A stretch of 64,000 nt of DNA, taken from contig DDTN01000015.1 in assembly GCA_002344355.1 (NCBI GenBank), positions 70,636 through 134,635 on the forward strand, read 5' to 3'. The DNA is from Proteobacteria bacterium UBA2363. Lineage in GTDB: Bacteria; Pseudomonadota; Gammaproteobacteria; Xanthomonadales; UBA2363. Below the pieces are notes generated by a model, which saw nothing but the letters and a program-made list of their open reading frames with translations, did no database searches and was not told the DNA's origin. The position numbers and the translations under genes were made by a program. Positions 57,629-64,000 of the stretch are shown here, piece after piece; the first letter of the stretch is position 1; each line of letters opens with the position of its first letter.

Positions 57629-59296
57629 ATGAAACGCCTGTTCTTCGCGCCGGTCCTGGCCAGCCTGCTGCTGGCCGGCTGCGGCGCCACCCGCGATCCC
57701 GCGGCCGGTTCCCGACCGGCCGCCGCCGGCACCGGGCCGGTGCTGTTCGACGACCTCGGCGGCTACAGCCGCCCGCTGCCCGGCGCCGCGCCGGCGGTGC
57801 AGCGCTGGTTCGACCAGGGCCTGCGCCTGGTCTACGCCTTCAACCACCAGGCCGCCGCCGAGGCCTTCGCCGAGGCGGCCCGGCTGGACCCGCGCTGCGC
57901 CATGTGCCTGTGGGGCCAGGCGCTGGCGCTGGGCCCGAACATCAACTCGCCGATGCTGCCCGAAGCGCTGGTGCCGGCCCACGCGCTCAGCCGGCAGGCG
58001 CTTGCTCTGGCCGACACTGCCGCCCCGGCCGACCGCGCTCTGATCGAGGCCCTGGCCCTGCGCTACGTGGCCGATCCGCCGGCCGACCGCAGCGCCCTGG
58101 ACCGCGCCTACGCGCAGGCCATGGCGCAGGTGGTGCGGGCGCACCCGGACGACCTCGACGCCGCGGTGCTGTACGCCGAGGCCCTGATGGACCTGTCGCC
58201 CTGGTCGTACTGGGGCCGGGACGGCCAGCCGCTGGAGCACACCCAGGCCCTGGTCGGGGCCCTGGAATCGGTGCTGGCGCGCGACCCGGACCACATCGGC
58301 GCCATCCACTACTACATCCACGCGGTCGAGGCCTCGCCGGACCCGGGGCGCGCGGAACCCCATGCCGACACCCTGGAAGCGCTGGCGCCCGGCGCCGGCC
58401 ACCTGGTGCACATGCCGGCGCACATCTACATCCGGGTCGGCCGCTACCACGACGCCACCTTGAACAACCTGCGCGCCACCGAGGCCGACGACCGCTTCAT
58501 GGCGGTCTGCGGCAGCGGCAGCAACGGCGTCTACCCGCTGGGCTACGTGCCGCACAACTGGCACTTCATGGCGATGAGCGCCGGCCTGGAGGGCAACGCC
58601 CGGATGAGCCTGCACGCGGCCCGGCAGACCGCCGCGAAGGTCGATGCCGCCCTGCTCGACGAGCTGACCTTCCTGCAGGCCTTCCTGGTCACGCCGCTGC
58701 AGGCGCAGGTGCGCTTCGGGCGCTGGGACGAGATCCTGGCGACCGCGCAGGCGCCGGACGAACGGCCGTACCCGCGGGCGATCTGGCACTACGCGCGCGG
58801 CCTGGCCTGGCTGGCGCGCGGCGACACGGCGGCGGCCGCCGCCGAGCTGGCGCGCCTGGAGGCGATCGCCGGCGACCCGGCGCTGGCCCAGGTCTGGGTG
58901 TCGACGCCGAACACCGCGGTGCCGGTGGTGGCGATCGCCACCGACGTGCTGCGCGGCGAGCTGGCCGCGGCCCGGGGCCGGCTCGACGAGGCGGTCGCGG
59001 CCCTGGAGCGCGCCGCCGAGGCCGAGGCGGCGTTGGGCTACATGGAGCCGCCGGACTGGGCGCTGCCGGTGCGGCAGACCCTGGGCGCGGTCCTGCTGGC
59101 CGGCGGCCGCGCCGCCGAGGCCGAGGCGGCGTTCCGCGCCGACCTGGCGCGCTGGCCGGAGAACGGCTGGTCGCTGCGCGGCCTGGAGGAGGCGCTGCGC
59201 GCCCAGCAGCGCGGCGACGAGGCGGACGCCGTGCAGGCGCGCTTCGCCGCCGCCTGGCAGTGGGCCGACACCCCGCTGGAAGGTCCGCGCCTGTAG
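57629..59296 (+). CDS. TPR-rich lipoprotein
   Basis: Predicted lipoprotein of 555 residues; the lipobox is LLLAGCGA with Cys at about residue 18. The mature part is helical with tetratricopeptide-like repeats, including FDQGLRLVYAFNHQAAAEAFAEAARLDPRCAMCLWGQALALGP-type units (two Cys in CAMC) and HAVEASPDPGRAEPHADTLEALAPGAGHLVHMPAHIYIRVGRYHDA (family signature with the H-M-P-x-H). Proteins of this kind are common in Xanthomonadales; the role is unknown. ATG 57629 was chosen for the lipoprotein signal; no strong Shine-Dalgarno is visible. Confidence 0.82.
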   Translation: MKRLFFAPVLASLLLAGCGATRDPAAGSRPAAAGTGPVLFDDLGGYSRPLPGAAPAVQRWFDQGLRLVYAFNHQAAAEAFAEAARLDPRCAMCLWGQALALGPNINSPMLPEALVPAHALSRQALALADTAAPADRALIEALALRYVADPPADRSALDRAYAQAMAQVVRAHPDDLDAAVLYAEALMDLSPWSYWGRDGQPLEHTQALVGALESVLARDPDHIGAIHYYIHAVEASPDPGRAEPHADTLEALAPGAGHLVHMPAHIYIRVGRYHDATLNNLRATEADDRFMAVCGSGSNGVYPLGYVPHNWHFMAMSAGLEGNARMSLHAARQTAAKVDAALLDELTFLQAFLVTPLQAQVRFGRWDEILATAQAPDERPYPRAIWHYARGLAWLARGDTAAAAAELARLEAIAGDPALAQVWVSTPNTAVPVVAIATDVLRGELAAARGRLDEAVAALERAAEAEAALGYMEPPDWALPVRQTLGAVLLAGGRAAEAEAAFRADLARWPENGWSLRGLEEALRAQQRGDEADAVQARFAAAWQWADTPLEGPRL

Positions 59297-59314
59297 TGCC
59301 CGCGGCGCGGCGGC

Positions 59315-59331
59315 CGCCCGCGCAGCGGGCG
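59315..59331. terminator. Stem-loop 3' of the TPR lipoprotein gene
   Basis: CGCCCGC-GCA-GCGGGCG, 18 bp after the stop at 59296, in the convergent gap with natB. No U-tract. Confidence 0.5.
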
Positions 59332-59369
59332 CCCGCCCTGCCTTGCGCGCAGGGGCCCGGGGCCGCCGC

Positions 59370-60551
59370 TCAGCTCGAGATCGCCAGCCGCTCGCGGTGG
59401 TACAGGCGCACGGTGACGGCCGCCAGCAACAGCCCCAGCACCAGGGTGCCGGCGATGCTCATCGCGAACTGCTGGGCGGTCACCGGCTCGCCGCGCACCA
59501 GCTGGCTGATCACCACGTGCTGGCTGACCAGGGGCGCCGCGTACATCCACTCGACCGGCTTGATCGGGTTGATCGCCATCACCAGCGAGGGCAGGGCCGG
59601 CACGATCATGATCATCGACAGCCAGGTCTGCGCCTCGCGGAAGCTCTTGCTGAACGCGGCGACCAGGGTCTGGGCGCTGGCCGCCAGCAGGGCCAGCGGC
59701 GCGATCGCCAGCAGCGCCAGGCCCGCGGTGCGGGCATCCAGGCCCAGCGAGAAGCCGAGCGAGGCGCCGACCGGCATCAGGCGCAGGAACAGCGCGAAGC
59801 CGACGATCGAGATCGCCAGCGCCGCGAAGGCGAACGCGGTGGTGGCCAGCAGCTTGCCGGCCAGGATCTGGCTGCGCGGCACCGGGTTGATCAGCAGGGC
59901 CTCCAGCGACTGCCGCTCGCGCTCGCCGGCGGTGGTGTCGATGGCCAGGTACATGCCGCCCAGGAAGGCGCCCAGGATCAGCATGTAGGGCAGGAAGGCC
60001 AGCAGCATGCCGGCCCGGCTCTGCGGGCTGGACTGGTCGCGCTCGATGACGGCGACCGGCCGCACCAGTTCCGGATTCACGCCGCGCGCGCTCAGGCGCA
60101 GCGCCGCATGGGTGGCGCCATAGGCCTCCAGCAACCGGGTCAGGCGGCGCACCGAGGCGGCGGTGAACTGCCGGGAATCGTCGTAGACCAGCTCGACCGG
60201 CGCCGGCCGACCCTCGCGCCAGCGCTCGCCATAGCCCGCCGGGATGCGCAGCACCAGCTCCTGCTCCTGGTCGCGCACGGCGCCCTCCGGATCGGCCGGG
60301 GCCTCCTTGATCTCGACATTCTGGCTGCGCAGCCAGGCGACCAGGGCCGGGGCGTTCTCCTGGCCGGCGACCGGCAGGTCCAGGGGGCGCTCGGCGCGCT
60401 CGCTGGCCTTGTTCATCATGAAGCCGATCAGCACCACGAACAGCAGCGGCCCGAACAGCGGACCGAACACCAGGGAATTGAGCACGGTGCGGCGGTCGCG
60501 GAGGTTCTCGCTCGCCTCCTTGCGGAACACGGTCAGCCAGGGTGCGCTCAC
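59370..60551 (-). CDS. NatB-type ABC-2 exporter permease
   Basis: ABC-2 permease of 393 residues resembling NatB. It starts at GTG 60551, overlapping the stop of the ATPase gene (GTGA), with SAPWLTVFRKEASENLRDRRT. After the first helix comes a large extracytoplasmic domain (about 55-190), then five helices, with ERERQSLEALLINPVPRSQILAGKLLA as the conserved coupling region. NatAB exports Na+ in Bacillus; in other bacteria such pairs export unknown substrates. Co-transcribed with the ATPase. Confidence 0.88.
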   Translation of the reverse strand: MSAPWLTVFRKEASENLRDRRTVLNSLVFGPLFGPLLFVVLIGFMMNKASERAERPLDLPVAGQENAPALVAWLRSQNVEIKEAPADPEGAVRDQEQELVLRIPAGYGERWREGRPAPVELVYDDSRQFTAASVRRLTRLLEAYGATHAALRLSARGVNPELVRPVAVIERDQSSPQSRAGMLLAFLPYMLILGAFLGGMYLAIDTTAGERERQSLEALLINPVPRSQILAGKLLATTAFAFAALAISIVGFALFLRLMPVGASLGFSLGLDARTAGLALLAIAPLALLAASAQTLVAAFSKSFREAQTWLSMIMIVPALPSLVMAINPIKPVEWMYAAPLVSQHVVISQLVRGEPVTAQQFAMSIAGTLVLGLLLAAVTVRLYHRERLAISS

Positions 60552-61279
60552 GACAGGCCCTCCTCGCTGCCGATGATGTCGACGAAGGCGTCCTCGAGGC
60601 TGTCGCGGCCGGTGCGCCGGCGCAGGTCGTCCGGGCTGCCGTCGGCGACCACCCGGCCGTGCGCGATCACCACGATGCGGTCGCACAGGGCGGCGACCTC
60701 CTGCATGATGTGGCTGGAGAACAGCACGCAGTGGCCGGCTGCGCGCAATCCGAGCAGGAACCGGCGCATCGCGCGGGTCGACATCACGTCCAGGCCGTTG
60801 GTGGGTTCGTCGAGCAGGACGTTGCGCGGCGCGTGGATCAGGGCGCGGGCGATCGCGGTCTTGACCCGCTGTCCCTGGGAATAACCCTCGGCCTTGCGGT
60901 CGGCGATCTCGACCAGGTCGAGCGCGCGCACCAGCTCGTCGGTGCGGCTGGCCAGGGTCGCCTCGTCCAGGCCCTGCAGGCGGCCGAAGTAGGCGATGTT
61001 CTCGCGGCAGGTCAGGCGCTTGTACAGGCCCTTGGCGTCGGGCAGCACGCCCATGCGCCGGCGCGCCTCCAGCGGCTGTTCCAGGGCGTCGATGCCGTCG
61101 ACGCGGATGCCGCCGGCGTCCGGCTGCATCAGCGTGTAGAGCATGCGCAGGGTGGTGGTCTTGCCGGCGCCATTGGGCCCGAGCAGGCCGGTGATCTGGC
61201 CGTCGGGGGCGCTGAAGCTGACGCCGTCGACCGCCTGCACCTTGCCGAAGGCCTTGCGCAGGCCGTTCACCTCAAGCAT
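60548..61279 (-). CDS. NatA-type ABC transporter ATPase
   Basis: ABC ATPase of 243 residues. Walker A GLLGPNGAGKTTTLRML, Q-loop region GVLPDAKGLYKRLT, Walker B VLLDEPTNGLD and the switch His in VLFSSHIMQEV are intact. The signature motif is YSQGQRVK in place of LSGGQ, close to the FSxGM form of NatA-like proteins. The DAKGLYKRLTCRENIAYFG segment is typical of NatA. It is followed with a four-base overlap by the permease gene. The S33 peptidase gene ends 16 bp upstream, so it may be read from there. Confidence 0.92.
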   Translation of the reverse strand: MLEVNGLRKAFGKVQAVDGVSFSAPDGQITGLLGPNGAGKTTTLRMLYTLMQPDAGGIRVDGIDALEQPLEARRRMGVLPDAKGLYKRLTCRENIAYFGRLQGLDEATLASRTDELVRALDLVEIADRKAEGYSQGQRVKTAIARALIHAPRNVLLDEPTNGLDVMSTRAMRRFLLGLRAAGHCVLFSSHIMQEVAALCDRIVVIAHGRVVADGSPDDLRRRTGRDSLEDAFVDIIGSEEGLS

Positions 61280-61295
61280 CGCGAATACCCTTTGG

Positions 61296-62756
61296 TCACG
61301 GCGCGGAGCCGTTGAAATCCAGATAGAACGGCCACGGCGCCAGCGTGTCCAGGCAGTCGGCGTCGCCGATCGCGGCCACCTCGCCGGCGCGCACGAAGCG
61401 TGCGACCAGGGTCGGCATGCAGCCTCGGGTCATGACGATATGGCCCTGCCCCGGCGCCACCAGATGGCGGGCGTTGGCCAGGGTGGCCAGGGCGCGTTCG
61501 GCGTAGGCCGGCGGCGTGACCGGATCGAACTCGCCCGACAGCAGCAGCACCGGCAACTCGGAATCGACCGGCTGCTTGAAGGCGCCGGGCGCCCGCGGCA
61601 CCGGCCAGACGCTGCACTGGGCGCGCATGAATCCGACCAGGTCGGCGCCGATCAGGCTGTCGTCGTCCGCGGACGGGTTCAGCCAGGGCGCGTCCTCGCT
61701 GCAGCCCACCGACAGCTGCATGCCGTGCGCGATCATGTCCTCGAGGTCGGCGAACAGGATCCGCGCCTGCGCCAGCAGCGGCTGCGGGTCGCCCTCGCGC
61801 GCCTGGTGCAGCAGCAGCGGCAGCAGCGCCGTGTACTCGGGACTGTAGGCGAACATCCGGACCGTGCCGGCCAGGGTCTCGTGGTTGAGCGCCACCTCGA
61901 TCGGCCGGTGGCTGCGCGGGTCGGGAATGATCACCGTGGTCGGCGTCTCCCGGTAGCGCCGGCGCAGCTCCGCCAGCGTCGCGGCCGGGTCGCCGAAAGC
62001 GCCCGCGCAGGCGGCATCGGCGCGGCAGCGCGCGAACTGCGCGGCCAGCGCGGCGTCGAGGAAGGCGCCGTGGTCCTGGCCGAGGGCGACGTCCTGGGGC
62101 ACCACGCCATCGAGCACGGCGCTGCGCACCCGCTCGGGATGGGCCTGGATGTAGCTGAGCGCGACCCGGGTGCCGTAGGAGCCGCCGACCAGGTTCCACT
62201 GGCGCACGCCCAGGGCCTCGCGCACCGCCTCGAGGTCGGCCAGGTAGTCGCGGGTGGTGTAGTGGGCGACCTCGGCGTCCAGCCCCGCCAGGCAATCGCG
62301 GGCCAGGCCGGCCAGCATCGCGGCATCCGGCAGGGGCGCCGTCGGGTCGCTGGAATCGGGCAGGTCGCAGCGCAGCGGGTGGGAGCGGCCGGTGCCGCGC
62401 TGGTCGACCAGGACCACGGCGCGGTCGGCGAGCAGCTCGCGGAAGGCGGGCGCGACCTGGCCGTAGCTCTCCAGCGCCGACTGGCCCGGTCCGCCGGCCA
62501 GGAACAGCAGCGGATCGGGCTGGGCCGGACGCCGCCGCGGCTCGATCCGGGCGATCGCCAGCTCGATGCGGCGCCCCTCGGGACGGGCGCGGTCCTCGGC
62601 GACCGACAAGGTCGCGCATTGCGCCCGCGGACCGGCGACGCCGCCGGGCGGCACCAGCTCGCAGGGGGAGAACTCCAGCGCCGGCAGGGCCGGGGCGGTG
62701 GCCACGCCGACCGCCAGGGCGGCCGCGCGGAGGATTCGGCAGGTCAGGGGATCCAT
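61296..62756 (-). CDS. Secreted S33-family alpha/beta-hydrolase (tripeptidyl/prolyl aminopeptidase-like)
   Basis: Predicted exported alpha/beta-hydrolase of 486 residues with signal peptide (MDPLTCRILRAAALAVGVAT). The oxyanion region LLFLAGGPGQSALESYG is followed by VLVDQRGTGRSHPL and the nucleophile elbow LVGGSYGTRVAL (catalytic Ser). Asp lies in LLLSGEFDPVTPP and His in APGQGHIVMTRGC. A C-terminal TAP-like domain is present. This is the usual layout of extracellular S33 peptidases that remove N-terminal residues or tripeptides. TAGGCT lies ten nt before the ATG and overlaps the stop of the upstream gene. Confidence 0.9.
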   Translation of the reverse strand: MDPLTCRILRAAALAVGVATAPALPALEFSPCELVPPGGVAGPRAQCATLSVAEDRARPEGRRIELAIARIEPRRRPAQPDPLLFLAGGPGQSALESYGQVAPAFRELLADRAVVLVDQRGTGRSHPLRCDLPDSSDPTAPLPDAAMLAGLARDCLAGLDAEVAHYTTRDYLADLEAVREALGVRQWNLVGGSYGTRVALSYIQAHPERVRSAVLDGVVPQDVALGQDHGAFLDAALAAQFARCRADAACAGAFGDPAATLAELRRRYRETPTTVIIPDPRSHRPIEVALNHETLAGTVRMFAYSPEYTALLPLLLHQAREGDPQPLLAQARILFADLEDMIAHGMQLSVGCSEDAPWLNPSADDDSLIGADLVGFMRAQCSVWPVPRAPGAFKQPVDSELPVLLLSGEFDPVTPPAYAERALATLANARHLVAPGQGHIVMTRGCMPTLVARFVRAGEVAAIGDADCLDTLAPWPFYLDFNGSAP

Positions 62757-62766
62757 GGTCGGCGCA

Positions 62767-62772
62767 AGCCTA
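62767..62772 (-). promoter_or_regulatory. Candidate -10 box of the S33 peptidase gene
   Basis: TAGGCT on the minus strand, ten nt before the ATG and overlapping the upstream stop codon; nearly leaderless if used. Confidence 0.35.
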
Positions 62773-64000
62773 CGCGAATGCAGGTCGGTCCGTCATGCGC
62801 CGGACATCCTCCAGCAGCGCCTGCAACTGGTCGGCGGTGGCCAGGGCGGCGCCGGCGTCGGTTGCGCGCGGCAGGGCCGCCAGGCCGGCGCGGGCCAGGC
62901 CGGCGGCGCGCCCGGTCTCGCCGGCGAGCAGCGCGATCGCCGCCTCGGCGGCCTCGCGCCGGCCGGGTTCGACCACGCCGCCGCGGCCGCGTGCCAGCCA
63001 CTGCCGGGCGCCTTCCAGGTCGCCCTGGTGGCGGGCGCGGAACCAGGCGACCTCCAGGGCCAGGGATTGGCGGAAGCCGTCGGGGAATTCGTCGATGCCG
63101 GCGGCGACCGCCTCCAGGTGCGGGCGGGCATCGGCGGGACGACCGGCGTCGAGGGCGTGGCCGTAGGCGAACAGGTGTGCGGCGACCCGGCGCATCGGCA
63201 GGTCGTCGCCGGCATGGGCCAGCAGGCGTGCGAGGGCGTCCGGGTCGAGGTCGCGCGGCCGGGTGCCGGCCAGGCTCTGGGCCATCAGCAGGGTCAGGTC
63301 GAAGCGCTGGGCCACGGCGGTGCCGCCGCGGCGCAGTTCCAGCAGCTGCGCGCCATCGGACATGAAGCCGCCCTTGCGCGAGTGGAACGGCAGGGCCGTG
63401 GCGACGAAGATGGCCAGCGACATCAGGGCCAGCAGCAGCGACCAGGCGGCGATCCGGCCCGAGGCGGCCCATGCCAGCAGGGTGCACACCACGGCCAGCC
63501 CCAGGCTGGCCGCCGGCCCGCCGATCACCAGGGCGCGGAACTGCGGCGTCAGCGGCCGGCCGGTATCGGGCAGGGCGGCGGCCAGGCCGCCGAAGGTGGC
63601 CGGCGAGAAGAACCAGCCGAACCGGATGCCCTGCCGGGTCCGGGTCCAGCGCAGCGGGCCGACGATCAGCAGCAGGAAGCGCATGCCGCGGCGCATGCCG
63701 CCGGCCAGGTGGCCGAGCTCGTGCACGCCGATGGCGACCAGCAGCAGCAGGAGCGCGACCGGCAGGTCCCAGGCCGACAGCGGCGCCAGCTTCCCGACCA
63801 GCCATTCCGAGTGCTTGCCCAGGGTGGCCAGGCCGGCGCCGACGACGGCGCCGGCGCCGGCCAGGGCGGCGGTGGCCGAGAACCCGCTGGCCACCCAGGC
63901 CGCCGGGTGGTCGATCAGGATGGCCGAGGCCAGCGCGCCGCAGGCCGCGACCTGCGCCACCGCCAGGTCGATGAAGACCACGCCGCGCGCCAGCACCTGC
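62770..64000 (-). CDS. ABC-3 (ZnuB-like) permease N-terminus fused to M50 metalloprotease, 5' end beyond right edge
   Basis: Reading frame open from the right edge to the stop at 62770, at least 409 residues; the true start is outside the window. The first visible residues QVLARGVVFIDLAVAQVAACG match the second helix of ZnuB-type metal ABC permeases. About 60 residues later the frame enters an M50-like site-2 protease: LVAIGVHELGHLAGGMRRG (HExxH-type zinc site), GGPAASLGLAVVC and the Asp-containing PFHSRKGGFMSDGAQLLEL, over about five helices. A 175-residue helical, TPR-like cytoplasmic tail follows. No ATG occurs in frame before the protease part near the junction. This looks like a gene fusion rather than two adjacent genes. 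Protease activity is plausible; permease function is not. Confidence 0.7.
   Translation of the reverse strand, partial: QVLARGVVFIDLAVAQVAACGALASAILIDHPAAWVASGFSATAALAGAGAVVGAGLATLGKHSEWLVGKLAPLSAWDLPVALLLLLVAIGVHELGHLAGGMRRGMRFLLLIVGPLRWTRTRQGIRFGWFFSPATFGGLAAALPDTGRPLTPQFRALVIGGPAASLGLAVVCTLLAWAASGRIAAWSLLLALMSLAIFVATALPFHSRKGGFMSDGAQLLELRRGGTAVAQRFDLTLLMAQSLAGTRPRDLDPDALARLLAHAGDDLPMRRVAAHLFAYGHALDAGRPADARPHLEAVAAGIDEFPDGFRQSLALEVAWFRARHQGDLEGARQWLARGRGGVVEPGRREAAEAAIALLAGETGRAAGLARAGLAALPRATDAGAALATADQLQALLEDVRRMTDRPAFA

Overview
The window is chromosomal DNA from a very GC-rich (about 70%) Gram-negative bacterium. I infer a gammaproteobacterium of the Lysobacterales/Xanthomonadales type. 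The reasons are the housekeeping set (rsmG-parA-parB, hemB-aroE, mnmE, ppc, gshA, bioD, xthA, ltaE), a Pseudomonas-type metal-site HemB, a TPR-tailed Ser/Thr kinase beside an ECF sigma factor, heptanucleotide tandem arrays, and many secreted proteins sharing a short C-terminal tail. No phage, insertion sequence, CRISPR array or rRNA is visible. The only RNA gene is one tRNA-Arg(CCG).

Layout. 1-6 kb: nitronate monooxygenase and glutathione S-transferase with a divergent LysR regulator, a Spy/LTxxQ protein, an EamA transporter, a triple-PPC-domain secreted protein and an Mpo1-like membrane protein. 6-11.5 kb: rsmG-parA-parB, an SPFH protein, hemB-aroE and a YkgJ-type cysteine-cluster protein. 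11.5-20.6 kb: a delta-60-like secreted protein, a three-gene membrane operon (DUF2157, DUF4401, GDYXXLXY), a LolA-like secreted protein and the divergent kinase/ECF pair. 20.7-29.9 kb: gamma carbonic anhydrase, threonine aldolase, exonuclease III, a UPF0149 protein, a cNMP-GGDEF protein, a poorly known trio and tRNA-Arg. 30-34 kb: three consecutive secreted-protein genes. 34-43 kb: TfoX-C, msrC, a TMEM175-type channel, bioD, two unknowns, ppc, a second UPF0149 protein and gshA. 43-53 kb: a subtilase with Glu at the Asp position, a HAF-repeat secreted protein, an RND pump with adaptor, and mnmE. 54-64 kb: a VIT transporter, Crp/Fnr regulator, DUF2892, another tail-bearing secreted protein, a small LiaF-like membrane protein, a TPR lipoprotein, a NatAB-type ABC exporter, an S33 peptidase and, at the right edge, an apparent fusion of a ZnuB-type permease N-terminus with an M50 metalloprotease.

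Three cross-cutting patterns stand out. (1) Seven predicted secreted proteins end in variants of D-R-[LI]-F-x-[DN]-G-[FL]-[EDQ]. This looks like a C-terminal tail or sorting motif without the membrane helix of known tails. (2) Many housekeeping genes carry a TAnnnT-like -10 box only 6-8 nt before the start codon and have no Shine-Dalgarno sequence, which suggests leaderless transcripts. Another group has the same box 24-29 nt upstream. (3) Operon ends carry perfect GC-only stem-loops without a U-tract, often two in tandem. Heptamer arrays of the GGGACNN type and a GGTGC array lie between genes.
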